Part shown: positions 8,388 through 16,598 of the stretch, piece after piece
How the letters are laid out: each line of letters opens with the position of its first letter
Position numbering within the stretch: the stretch's first letter is position 1
Assembly (NCBI GenBank): GCA_003248775.1
Contig: QFQX01000003.1
Location: 62,001 to 126,000, forward strand
Origin: Shinella sp.
GTDB taxonomy: Bacteria > Pseudomonadota > Alphaproteobacteria > Rhizobiales > Rhizobiaceae
DNA: 64,000 nucleotides
Direction of reading: 5' to 3'
Program-made: the position numbers and the translations under genes
The notes under the pieces: model-generated
Told to the model about the DNA's origin: nothing
The model's input: only the letters and a program-made list of their open reading frames with translations
The model's database searches: none

Positions 8388-9350
8388 ATGAGCTTCATCC
8401 GCACGACCGTGCTCGGCCTCGCGGCAGCACTTGCCCTCGGCCTCCAGGCCGTTCAGGCGTCCGACCTCAAGGAAATCCGCATCGACTGGGCCACCTACAA
8501 TCCCGTGAGCGTGCTCCTAAAGAAGGAAGGCCTGCTGGAAAAGGAGTTCGAGAAGGACGGCATCAGCGTCACCTGGGTCCAGTCCGCCGGCTCAAACAAG
8601 GCTCTGGAATTCCTGAACGCCCAGTCGATCGATTTCGGTTCGACGGCAGGCGCTGCGGCGCTGATTGCACGCGTCAATGGCAATCCCGTCAAATCCGTTT
8701 ACGTCTACTCCCGTCCGGAATGGACCGCCCTCGTCACCCGCCCCGAGACCGGCATCACCAAGGTCGAGGACCTGAAGGGCAAGAAGATCGCCGTAACCCG
8801 CGGAACAGATCCGCACATCTTCCTGGTGCGCGCGCTGGCAGATGCCGGCCTCAGCGAAAAGGATGTCAGCCTCGTTCTTCTCCAGCACGCCGATGGCAAG
8901 CTGGCGCTTCTTCGCGGCGATGTGGATGCCTGGGCCGGCCTTGATCCGTTGATGGCCTCTGCCGAGGTTGAAAGCGGCGCACAGCTCTTCTTCCGCAAGC
9001 CGGAAAACAATACCTGGGGCGTGCTGAACACCACTGAAACCTTCGCCAGCGAACATCCGGAAATCGTCAGCCGCGTGATCGCCGTCTATGAAGCTGCCCG
9101 CGCCCAGGCCATCGCCGATCCCGCTGCGCTTAAGGAAGCCGTCGTCGAAGCCGCCAAGCTCCCGGAAGCCGTGATTGCAAAGCAGCTCGAGCGTACCGAT
9201 CTCTCCCAGCCGCAGATCGGCGAGAAGCAGCGCGAGACGATCCTTGCCGCCGGCCTCGCTCTTCAACAGGCAGGCGTGCTCCCGGCCGACGTTAAGATCG
9301 AAGAAGTGGTCTCGCAGCTGATCGACGACCGTTTCGCGGTCAGCCAGTAA
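8388..9350 (+). CDS. Sulfonate/nitrate/taurine-type ABC substrate-binding protein (SsuA-like)
   Basis: A 320-residue periplasmic binding protein. The signal peptide ends after VQA and the mature chain starts SDLKEIRIDWATYNP. The SsuA/NMT1 family fold is evident from SVLLKKEGLLEKEF, VTWVQSAGSNKALEFLNAQ and DLKGKKIAVTRGTDPH. It should capture an aliphatic sulfonate or related anion. The ATG at 8388 is chosen over the in-frame ATG at 8316 because of the ribosome site and signal peptide. The permease and ATPase genes follow at 10 bp and 2 bp. Confidence 0.88.
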   Translation: MSFIRTTVLGLAAALALGLQAVQASDLKEIRIDWATYNPVSVLLKKEGLLEKEFEKDGISVTWVQSAGSNKALEFLNAQSIDFGSTAGAAALIARVNGNPVKSVYVYSRPEWTALVTRPETGITKVEDLKGKKIAVTRGTDPHIFLVRALADAGLSEKDVSLVLLQHADGKLALLRGDVDAWAGLDPLMASAEVESGAQLFFRKPENNTWGVLNTTETFASEHPEIVSRVIAVYEAARAQAIADPAALKEAVVEAAKLPEAVIAKQLERTDLSQPQIGEKQRETILAAGLALQQAGVLPADVKIEEVVSQLIDDRFAVSQ

Positions 9351-9360
9351 GGCGGGAGCG

Positions 9361-10197
9361 ATGACCAACGCGGTAGAAGAAACGCTTCAGCCTTCGGCAC
9401 CGGCAACATTGTCCGGCGGACTTGCGACGCGATTTGCGTCGAAGTTCGCCGTGGCTGTCGCCGTGCCGGTTCTCGGCCTGCTGCTCTGGGAGCTTGCCGC
9501 CTCCGCCGGCTGGCTGAACGCGCGTCTGATGCCGCCGCCATCACGCACATTAGCCACCCTCTGGTCCCTCACTGAGACCGGCGAACTCTACCGGCATATC
9601 GTCGCCACGACGCTGCGCGTGCTGATCGGCTTTGCCATCGGCGCGGCCGCAGCCACGGTGGCCAGCGCGCTCGTCGGCTATTTCGCCACCCTGCGGAGGC
9701 TGGTCGATCCGACCTTGCAGGCACTCCGGGCGATCCCCTCGATCGCTTGGGTGCCGCTGTTCATCCTCTGGTTCGGCATATTCGAAACGTCCAAGGTGGT
9801 GCTGATCGCCGTCGGCGTATTCTTCCCCGTCTATCTCGGCGTGGTCGGCGCGATCCTCAGCGTCGACCGCAAGATCGTCGAGGTCGGGCGCATGTTCCGC
9901 CTCTCCGGCTTCGCCCTCGTCCGGCGCATTCTGCTCCCCGCCGTTCTGCCAACCTACATCGTGTCCCTGAGAGCCGGCCTCGGCCTCGGCTGGATGTTCG
10001 TCGTCGCCGCCGAATTCATGGGGGCTTCCGAGGGGCTTGGCTATCTGCTCGTCGACGGACAGCAACTCGGCAAGCCCGATCAGGTTCTCGCCTCCATCAT
10101 CGTCTTCGCAATCGCCGGCAAGCTGACGGACAGCATCCTGCTGGCCGCAACAGCGCCATTGCTGCGCTGGCAGGACAATTTCCGGCAGGAGCACTGA
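9361..10197 (+). CDS. SsuC-like ABC transporter permease
   Basis: A 278-residue inner-membrane permease of the sulfonate/taurine/nitrate group. It has about six hydrophobic helices and the cytoplasmic coupling-loop region IGRMFRLSGFALVRRILLPAVLPTYIVSLRAGLGLGWMFVVAAEFMG (roughly residues 178-224), typical of SsuC/TauC. It lies between the binding-protein and ATPase genes, 2 bp before the latter, in one operon. The likely substrate is an organosulfonate, by family and by the flavin monooxygenase gene that follows. Confidence 0.9.
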   Translation: MTNAVEETLQPSAPATLSGGLATRFASKFAVAVAVPVLGLLLWELAASAGWLNARLMPPPSRTLATLWSLTETGELYRHIVATTLRVLIGFAIGAAAATVASALVGYFATLRRLVDPTLQALRAIPSIAWVPLFILWFGIFETSKVVLIAVGVFFPVYLGVVGAILSVDRKIVEVGRMFRLSGFALVRRILLPAVLPTYIVSLRAGLGLGWMFVVAAEFMGASEGLGYLLVDGQQLGKPDQVLASIIVFAIAGKLTDSILLAATAPLLRWQDNFRQEH

Positions 10198-10199
10198 TA

Positions 10200-10958
10200 A
10201 TGCTGTCGATCGAAAACCTTTCGAAGACCTATCCCAACGGCGCCCACGCATTGGAGCGCTTCTCGCTGAATGTCGACCGCGGCGAGATCGTCGTGGTGAT
10301 CGGCGGCTCCGGCTGCGGCAAGAGCACCTTGCTGCGGCTGATTGCGGGACTGGAGACGGCAAGCCAGGGCTCCGTCACAGTCGCTGGCCAGCCGATCAGG
10401 GCCCCCCATCCGCTGGTCAACCTGATCTTTCAGGAACCGCGCCTCCTGCCATGGCTGACAGTCGCCGAAAACGTCGGCTTCGGTCTCGCCGACGCGGAAA
10501 TCGATGCGCGTCGGGAACTGATCGAGAGCGGGCTTCGCCGCGTCGGTCTATCGGATTACGCCAATCGCTGGCCGAAGGAACTGTCCGGCGGACAGGCACA
10601 GAGGGTCGCGATCGCAAGGGCGCTCGTCACCCGCCCACAGGTGCTGCTGCTCGACGAACCGTTTTCGGCACTTGATGCCTTCACCCGCGCCGACCTTCAG
10701 GACCATCTTCTCGAGATATGGGCAACCGCGCGTCCGACCATGCTGCTGGTCACGCATGACATCGATGAGGCGCTGGTTCTCGCGGACCGTGTCGTCGTCA
10801 TGCAGCCCTGGCCCGGTCGTATCCTCAGGACGATAGACATCGGCCTTCCCCGCCGCCGCGACCGCGGCTCGGAGGAATTCGCTGCAGCCCGTCATGACCT
10901 GCTGCTGGTCTTGAACGACTCGTTGCGCCACCGCCCGGCTTACGCCCGGACGGCCTGA
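10200..10958 (+). CDS. SsuB-like ABC transporter ATPase
   Basis: A 252-residue nucleotide-binding subunit with Walker A GGSGCGKST (near residue 38), Q-loop LIFQEPRLLPW, signature LSGGQAQR, Walker B VLLLDEPFSALD and the H-loop VTHDIDEAL. The start at 10200 sits 2 bp after the permease stop; the frame is open far upstream, inside the permease gene, but without a sensible start. Completes the sulfonate-type importer. The next gene begins 31 bp downstream on the same strand. Confidence 0.92.
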   Translation: MLSIENLSKTYPNGAHALERFSLNVDRGEIVVVIGGSGCGKSTLLRLIAGLETASQGSVTVAGQPIRAPHPLVNLIFQEPRLLPWLTVAENVGFGLADAEIDARRELIESGLRRVGLSDYANRWPKELSGGQAQRVAIARALVTRPQVLLLDEPFSALDAFTRADLQDHLLEIWATARPTMLLVTHDIDEALVLADRVVVMQPWPGRILRTIDIGLPRRRDRGSEEFAAARHDLLLVLNDSLRHRPAYARTA

Positions 10959-10989
10959 GATCACGGCCTAAGCCCCCAAGGATACCAGC

Positions 10990-12342
10990 ATGCCGAAGCA
11001 GATCCTGCTCAACGCCTTCAACATGAATTGCGTAGGGCATATCAATCATGGCCTCTGGGCGCATCCGCGGGATACTTCCCACAGATACAAGGAACTGGGA
11101 TACTGGACCGATCTCGCGCGCACGCTTGAGCGCGGATTGTTCGACGGGTTGTTCATCGCCGATATCCTCGGGGTCTACGATGTCTACGAGAACTCCGTAG
11201 ACCTGACGCTGCGCGAGTCCATCCAGCTTCCCGTCAACGATCCGCTGATGCTGGTCTCCGCCATGGCGGCGGCGACCTTCAATCTCGGTTTCGGCGTGAC
11301 CGTGAACATCGCCGCCGAGCATCCCTATCTCTTGGCACGCAGGTTCTCCACGCTCGACCACCTGACCTCCGGGCGCATCGGCTGGAACATCGTCACCGGC
11401 TATCTCGACAGCGCCGCCCGCGCCCTCGGGCAGACGGGCCTGAGCGAGCACGACAGCCGCTACGATCAGGCCGACGAATGCATGGAGCTTCTCTACAAGC
11501 TCTGGGAAACAAGCTGGGACGACGATGCCGTCGTTCTCGACCGCACGGAGCGGGTCTATGCCCGACCGGAAAAGGTGCGACCCATCAGCCATCACGGTCG
11601 CTACTACGACGTGGAAGGCTATCACCTGAGCGAACCTTCGCGTCAGCGCACCCCGGTTCTCTTTCAGGCTGGCACTTCACCACGAGGGAAGGCGTTTGCG
11701 GCGCGTCACGCCGAATGCACTTTCATCAACGCGGCCGACCCGGCCTCGGCGCGTGCCGCTTCCCGCGCCATCCGCAAGGCCGTGGCCGATGCCGGCCGCC
11801 GGCCCGAGGATATCAAGATACTGGTCGGCATCACGGTTGTCGCCGACCAGACCATGGCCGGAGCGGAAGCGAAATATGCCGACTACCGCCGCTATGCCAG
11901 CCCGGAAGCGGGACTGGCGCATTTTTCCGCCGGCACCGGCATCGATCTCTCCCGCCTCGACCTGGATACGCCCATCGCGCCGGGTGCGGATAACGGCAAC
12001 GCCATACAATCCAACATCCAGACGGCCCGCGACACGGGCCTGACCAAGCGCAAGCTGCTGGAAAAATTGTCGCTCGGCGGCAGATATCCGGCCATTGTCG
12101 GCAATGGCGAGACGATTGCCGATGAGCTCCAGACATGGATCGAGGAAGGCGAAATCGACGGCTTCAACCTGACGCGGACCGTGGTTCCCGAAAGCTTCGA
12201 CGATTTCATCGATGTCGTCATACCCGTGCTTCAGGAGCGCGGCCTCTACAAGACGGCCTATGAGAAGGGCTCCTTCCGCAACAGGCTGTTCGGTCATGGC
12301 GACCGCCTGCTGGCTCCTCACCCGGCGGCCACACTTCGCTAA
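10990..12342 (+). CDS. NtaA/SnaA/DszA-family FMN-dependent monooxygenase
   Basis: A 450-residue luciferase-like flavin monooxygenase. Members use reduced FMN from a separate reductase to cleave C-S or C-N bonds, for example nitrilotriacetate, dibenzothiophene sulfone and dimethyl sulfone. Family hallmarks are the N-terminal NAFNMNCVGHINHGLW, LVSAMAAAT, ARRFSTLDHLTSGRIGWNIVTGYLDSAARALG (about residues 115-146) and TPVLFQAGTSPRGKAFAARHAE. Its place 31 bp after a sulfonate-type importer suggests desulfurisation of the imported compound. No FMN reductase gene is in the window, and this is not the SsuD group, so the substrate is probably not a simple alkanesulfonate. Confidence 0.88.
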   Translation: MPKQILLNAFNMNCVGHINHGLWAHPRDTSHRYKELGYWTDLARTLERGLFDGLFIADILGVYDVYENSVDLTLRESIQLPVNDPLMLVSAMAAATFNLGFGVTVNIAAEHPYLLARRFSTLDHLTSGRIGWNIVTGYLDSAARALGQTGLSEHDSRYDQADECMELLYKLWETSWDDDAVVLDRTERVYARPEKVRPISHHGRYYDVEGYHLSEPSRQRTPVLFQAGTSPRGKAFAARHAECTFINAADPASARAASRAIRKAVADAGRRPEDIKILVGITVVADQTMAGAEAKYADYRRYASPEAGLAHFSAGTGIDLSRLDLDTPIAPGADNGNAIQSNIQTARDTGLTKRKLLEKLSLGGRYPAIVGNGETIADELQTWIEEGEIDGFNLTRTVVPESFDDFIDVVIPVLQERGLYKTAYEKGSFRNRLFGHGDRLLAPHPAATLR

Positions 12343-12535
12343 ACCAGGCGCTTCGGTGGCCTTTTCGGCGACACGCAATCCAACCCTGAAAAGCTCCAAA
12401 ATTTGGGCGACATGTCCAAACTTTGTGCGCAATGCAAAATAAAATACCTATTACATAAAATTACTAGATTTATGATCGAAACAGTTCCGCATCGGTATCA
12501 AGCGATGGGAATTTCAAAAACGAGCAGGAGATTTC
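12343..12535 (+). promoter_or_regulatory. Upstream region of the AapJ-like gene
   Basis: AT-rich 193-bp gap. It has an imperfect inverted repeat TTTGGGC/GTCCAAA near 12403-12421 and one TATTACAT octamer at 12449-12456, the same octamer found in the palindrome before the sulfonate importer. A ribosome site (GCAGGAG) precedes the ATG at 12536. No terminator hairpin is evident, so read-through from the monooxygenase gene is possible. Confidence 0.4.
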
Positions 12536-13579
12536 ATGCTGGACTTTTCGAAAATCAATCGCCGCGCCGGCCGTATCGCCGCCATCGCCCTGATGGCAGC
12601 CACAGCGCTTTCCGCGGGCCTCGCCAACGCCGGCGAAACTCTGGACAAGATCAAGCAACGCGGCCTCATCAAGGTCGGCGTCGGCACCACGCCGGGCTTC
12701 TTCTCCCCGGACAGCAACGGCCGCTGGAACGGCTTCTTCATCGACTACGGCCGCGCGCTCGCGATCACCGTTTTCAACGATCCGGAAAAGGTCGAATTCA
12801 CCAATTCCTCGCCGCAGCAGCGTCTGCCGGCCCTGCAATCCGGCGAATACGACATCCTGCTCTCGGGCGTGACCCAGACCATCACCCGCGCCTTCAAGCT
12901 CGGTTTTCACTTCGGCCCCGTGATCTTCTATGACGGCCAGGGCCTGCTGGTTCGCAAGGATCTCGGCGTAACCAAGGGCACGGAACTCGACGGCGCCACC
13001 ATCGGCGTCCAGAGCGGCACGACGGGCGAACTCAACATTGCCGACTTCTTCCGCAAGACCGGCAAGAAGTTTACCCCCGTGACGATCGAGGAAACCGGCG
13101 AGTTCGTGAAGGCGCTGGAATCCGGCCGCGTCGATGCCCTCACGCAGGATGCCACCGACCTCGCCGGCAAACGCACCCAGCTGAAGAACCCCGACGACTA
13201 CGTCCTGCTTCCCGAGCGTCTCTCCAAGGAACCGCTGGCTCCGGCCATCCGCGGCGGCGACGACCAGTGGCTCGAAATCGTCAACTGGACCGTCTACGCG
13301 ACGATCCAGGCCGAAGAGTACGGCATCACCAAGGCCAATGTCGACGACTTCCTGAAGAGCGAAGACCCGGCGATCAAGCGCTTCCTCGGCGTCGATCCCT
13401 CTCTCGGCGAGGCGATCGGTCTCGATCCGAAGTTTGCCTACAACATCATCAAGACGCTGGGCAATTACGGCGAAATCTTCGACCGCAACATCGGCAAGGG
13501 CACCACGCTCAACCTCGAGCGCGGCTACAACAATCTCTGGACGAATGGCGGCCTCCTCTATTCTCCGCCCTTCCGTTGA
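12536..13579 (+). CDS. AapJ-like amino-acid ABC substrate-binding protein
   Basis: A 347-residue periplasmic binding protein close to the general L-amino-acid binder AapJ. The signal peptide is cleaved after ANA. The mature chain begins GETLDKIKQRGLIKVGVGTTPGFF and contains YDILLSGVTQTITRAFKLG, IGVQSGTTGELNIADFFRKTG and the long C-terminal extension ending NLWTNGGLLYSPPFR that marks the AapJ group. Ribosome site GCAGGAG. Two permease genes follow directly. Amino-acid specificity is not predictable; the sulfur-related gene upstream makes a sulfur-containing amino acid worth testing. Confidence 0.88.
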   Translation: MLDFSKINRRAGRIAAIALMAATALSAGLANAGETLDKIKQRGLIKVGVGTTPGFFSPDSNGRWNGFFIDYGRALAITVFNDPEKVEFTNSSPQQRLPALQSGEYDILLSGVTQTITRAFKLGFHFGPVIFYDGQGLLVRKDLGVTKGTELDGATIGVQSGTTGELNIADFFRKTGKKFTPVTIEETGEFVKALESGRVDALTQDATDLAGKRTQLKNPDDYVLLPERLSKEPLAPAIRGGDDQWLEIVNWTVYATIQAEEYGITKANVDDFLKSEDPAIKRFLGVDPSLGEAIGLDPKFAYNIIKTLGNYGEIFDRNIGKGTTLNLERGYNNLWTNGGLLYSPPFR

Positions 13580-13596
13580 TCGAAACGGGGACACCC

Positions 13597-14787
13597 ATGA
13601 CGACGAAAATACTGCCGGGTCCGAAAGGGCCCGGTTTGCTCGTCAAGTTCTCGACATGGATCGGCCCCCTGCCCTTCAGGCAGGTGGCGCTCCTTCTCGG
13701 CGTACTGCTCGCCTTCTGGTTCTTCAGCGCCAATACGCTCCAGAACATGCAGAAGGCAAACCTCGCGCCCGGCTTCGGCTTCCTTTTCCAGCAGGCCAAT
13801 TTCGAGATCGGCGAAAGCGTGGTCGCCTATCAGGCCGGCGATAGCTATGGCCGCGCTCTTCTGGCGGGACTTGCCAACACCGGCCGGGTCGCGCTGCTCG
13901 GCTGCATCCTGGCAACCGTTCTCGGTGTCTTTCTCGGCATCGCCCGGCTGGCAGGCAATCCACTTCTGGCGGCGTTGATCCGCGGCTATGTCGAGATTCT
14001 CCGCGGCACGCCGTTGCTCTTGCAACTCTTTCTCTGGACAGGCGTCTTCCAGAGCCTGCCCGCGCCCCGCAATGCCATTACGGTTCTCGACCTCGCCTTC
14101 CTCAGCAATCGTGGCGTCTTCGTTCCGTCGCTTGCCATTGAGGGTTTTTCCGCCATCATCTGGCTTCCGGTCCTGATTGCAGTCGTCGCAGCAACCATTT
14201 TCGGTGCACGACGGCTGTTCAAGGGCAAAAGCTTCTACGTCACCAAGAGCGCCGCACTCGTCACGCTGGCCGTCAGTGTAACATTCGCCATTCTCTCCCT
14301 GCTCAGTCATCCGCCGATCGTGGAAGCGCCTGTGCGCGGTGGCTTCAATATCCGCGGTGGCTGGTCGCTCACACCGGAATTCTCAGCTCTCCTGACCGGG
14401 CTGACCATCAACGCTTCGGCCATCATTTCCGAAATCGTGCGTAGCGGCATCCAGTCGGTGAAAAGTGGTCAATGGGAAGCGGCCCGTGCGCTCGGCCTGA
14501 AACCCGGCCAGATCATGCGCCTCGTGGTCCTGCCACAGGCCCTTCGTGTAATCACCCCGCTGATGACATCGAATTATCTCGACCTGACCAAGAATTCGAG
14601 CCTCGCGGTCGCGATCGGCTTCCCGGATATCGTCAGCGTCGCCAACACCACCGCCAACACGACCGGACAAGTGATCGAGTCGATCACCTTGATCATGCTG
14701 CTCTATCTCTCGATCAATCTCGCAGTCTCCGCGCTGATGAACAGCTACAACCGCAAGATCGCGCTCAAGGGAGCCCTTTCCCGATGA
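13597..14787 (+). CDS. AapQ-like amino-acid ABC permease
   Basis: A 396-residue inner-membrane permease of the HisM/GlnP family in its enlarged AapQ form. The permease core includes IRGYVEILRGTPLLLQLFLWTG (about residues 128-149) and SEIVRSGIQSVKSGQWEAARALGLKPGQIMRLVVLPQALRVITPLMTSNYLDLTKNSSLAVAIGFPDI (about 280-347). The ATG at 13597, 17 bp after the binding-protein stop, is chosen; the longer frame begins inside the upstream gene. Pairs with the next permease, whose start overlaps this stop by ATGA. Confidence 0.88.
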   Translation: MTTKILPGPKGPGLLVKFSTWIGPLPFRQVALLLGVLLAFWFFSANTLQNMQKANLAPGFGFLFQQANFEIGESVVAYQAGDSYGRALLAGLANTGRVALLGCILATVLGVFLGIARLAGNPLLAALIRGYVEILRGTPLLLQLFLWTGVFQSLPAPRNAITVLDLAFLSNRGVFVPSLAIEGFSAIIWLPVLIAVVAATIFGARRLFKGKSFYVTKSAALVTLAVSVTFAILSLLSHPPIVEAPVRGGFNIRGGWSLTPEFSALLTGLTINASAIISEIVRSGIQSVKSGQWEAARALGLKPGQIMRLVVLPQALRVITPLMTSNYLDLTKNSSLAVAIGFPDIVSVANTTANTTGQVIESITLIMLLYLSINLAVSALMNSYNRKIALKGALSR

Positions 14788-15857
14788 CGATGCTCTCCCT
14801 TCAGGTTCCACCCAATGCCGCGCCGGTGAAGAGATGGAAACTGCTCTCCGCGCATCCGGCAAACACCGGGATCACTCTTCTGCTGGTCGCGCTGCTTGTC
14901 TGGTTCGGTCTGCCCATCCTGCGCTGGGCGCTTCTCGACGCCGTCTGGTGGGGAACGGCGGACGACTGCGCGGCTGAAACCGCCGGGGCATGCTGGGCCT
15001 TCGTTACGGTGAAGCTGCGCTTCATCCTCTTCGCCTTTTATCCACCGGATCTGCAATGGCGGCCGGCGCTTGCCGTCGCTGCCACCTTGCTTCTGCTGAT
15101 TGTCACGGCACAGCCCCGCTTCTGGGGCCGCCATCTCGTTGCCGTTTGGCTCGCGACGCTGGCCGCGGCATGGTTGCTCATCTCCGGCACGGTCATCGGG
15201 CCTTCGATCTCCACAAACCAGTGGGGTGGCCTGCCGATCACGCTTTTCGTCTCCATCGCGGGCCTTGGCTTCGCTTTCCCCATCGCCGTCGTCATGGCGC
15301 TTGCGAGACAGTCCCGCATGCGCATCGTCCGCAGCCTCGCGGTCGGATATATCGAGATCCTGCGCGGCGTACCGATGATCGTCGTGCTTTACGTCGCCAT
15401 GCTGATCGTGCCCATGGCGCTGCCGGCCGGCGCGCTGGTCGACAAGTTGCTGCGTGCCCAGATCGGCATCACGCTTTTCGCCTCCGCTTACCTTGCCGAA
15501 ATCATTAGAGCGGGCCTGCAGGCGCTGCCGGCGGGACAAACCGATGCGGCCTCCGCGCTTGGCCTCACCTACTGGCAGACCGCCCGACTGGTCATCCTCC
15601 CGCAGGCCTTGCGCGCCGTCATCCCGGCCATCGTCAATCTCTCGGTCGGCATTCTGCTGAACACGTCACTGCTGGCCGTCATCGGCATCTATGACCTGCT
15701 GAATGCCGCCAAGGCATCTGCGACCGATCCGCAATGGCTGGGATACTACACGGAAGCCTACATTCTCGCCGCCGCGATCTATTTCGCCATCAGCTTCAGC
15801 GCCTCGCGCTACAGCCTCTGGCTGGAGCGTTATCTGCGGGCAAGCGACCAGCACTGA
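14784..15857 (+). CDS. AapM-like amino-acid ABC permease
   Basis: A 357-residue second permease subunit. It has a long N-terminal part with several helices and then the HisM-type core: VGYIEILRGVPMIVVLYVAML and SAYLAEIIRAGLQALPAGQTDAASALGLTYWQTARLVILPQALRAVIPAIVNLSVGILLNTSLLAVIG (about residues 232-298). Translationally coupled to the AapQ-like gene. In characterised aap operons the ATPase gene aapP follows, but here the next gene is on the other strand, so the complex must borrow an ATPase encoded elsewhere. Confidence 0.87.
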   Translation: MTMLSLQVPPNAAPVKRWKLLSAHPANTGITLLLVALLVWFGLPILRWALLDAVWWGTADDCAAETAGACWAFVTVKLRFILFAFYPPDLQWRPALAVAATLLLLIVTAQPRFWGRHLVAVWLATLAAAWLLISGTVIGPSISTNQWGGLPITLFVSIAGLGFAFPIAVVMALARQSRMRIVRSLAVGYIEILRGVPMIVVLYVAMLIVPMALPAGALVDKLLRAQIGITLFASAYLAEIIRAGLQALPAGQTDAASALGLTYWQTARLVILPQALRAVIPAIVNLSVGILLNTSLLAVIGIYDLLNAAKASATDPQWLGYYTEAYILAAAIYFAISFSASRYSLWLERYLRASDQH

Positions 15858-15873
15858 AACATGCAAGAAGCAA

Positions 15874-15913
15874 AATGCCCGGACCCGCGCTTCAAACAAC
15901 AGGTCCGGGCATT
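15874..15913. terminator. Terminator between aapM-like and haem oxygenase genes
   Basis: A perfect 12-bp stem, AATGCCCGGACC at 15874-15885 pairing with GGTCCGGGCATT at 15902-15913, in the 96-bp gap between convergent genes. On the minus strand the stem is followed by TTTTGCTT, so it is a good intrinsic terminator for the haem locus. It may also stop plus-strand transcripts, although no T-run follows on that side. Confidence 0.85.
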
Positions 15914-15953
15914 GAACGAGTTCCCTAAGGGAACGGAAGGCAGAGCGATCCGG

Positions 15954-16550
15954 TCAGGCCCGGGGCATTTCCCGCTCGACCAGATCGTAAACGAAGGCAA
16001 AGGCCTGACGGGCACCCTCGATGGCCCTCTCGTCTTCCTCCGGCTGCAACGAAATGGCGTCCAGCGCCGCCGTGAAGTTGCGCCAATGCAGGGCACGGCC
16101 ATCGGCATGGCCAGCAAGGTGACGCGCTCCAAAGGTCTCGGAAAGACCGAGCGTCTTCGTTGCGGCCTTCAACAAAATGGCCGCACCAAGGTTGGAACCT
16201 TCGACCACATAGAGCCAGCCGAGCGCCGTCGGTACATCCACCGGCTCATCGGCTTCTACGGCAGGAACCGGCAATTCGCCGGAAACATCCTCGAAATCCT
16301 TGAGAACGCTATCGAGCCGCCGACGTGTGGAAAGACCGGGGAGCAGGGCCTCAAGCCGCGGATCGAGATAATAGCGATCCACCCTGCCATGCAGGGCATG
16401 CTGCACCCTGAGGAACGTGGCATAATGATCGAGGCCACCGAACGGATCGGCGCTCATGATCCGCTTGTCGAGCTTCTCATGGGTGGCATGAGTTCCAAGG
16501 CGCAGGCGCATGGAGCGGCTTGGCTCGGCAAGTACGGCTTCAGCAGTCAT
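15954..16550 (-). CDS. hemO: Biliverdin-producing haem oxygenase (HemO/PigA type)
   Basis: A 198-residue cytoplasmic enzyme that opens the haem ring to biliverdin, CO and Fe2+, releasing iron from imported haem. The N-terminal segment LRLGTHATHEKLD carries the proximal histidine (H24 most likely, H21 nearby), and GWLYVVEGSNLGAAIL (about residues 111-126) is the distal-helix signature. Last gene of the has-like locus, 48 bp after the adaptor gene, and followed by a terminator. It gives the hemophore/receptor system its iron-release step; ferredoxin or another electron donor must come from elsewhere. Confidence 0.9.
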   Translation of the reverse strand: MTAEAVLAEPSRSMRLRLGTHATHEKLDKRIMSADPFGGLDHYATFLRVQHALHGRVDRYYLDPRLEALLPGLSTRRRLDSVLKDFEDVSGELPVPAVEADEPVDVPTALGWLYVVEGSNLGAAILLKAATKTLGLSETFGARHLAGHADGRALHWRNFTAALDAISLQPEEDERAIEGARQAFAFVYDLVEREMPRA

Positions 16551-16598
16551 TTATGATCCTCATATGTCAGTTGTGTCGTTAGATTGGTGGCAATGCCG

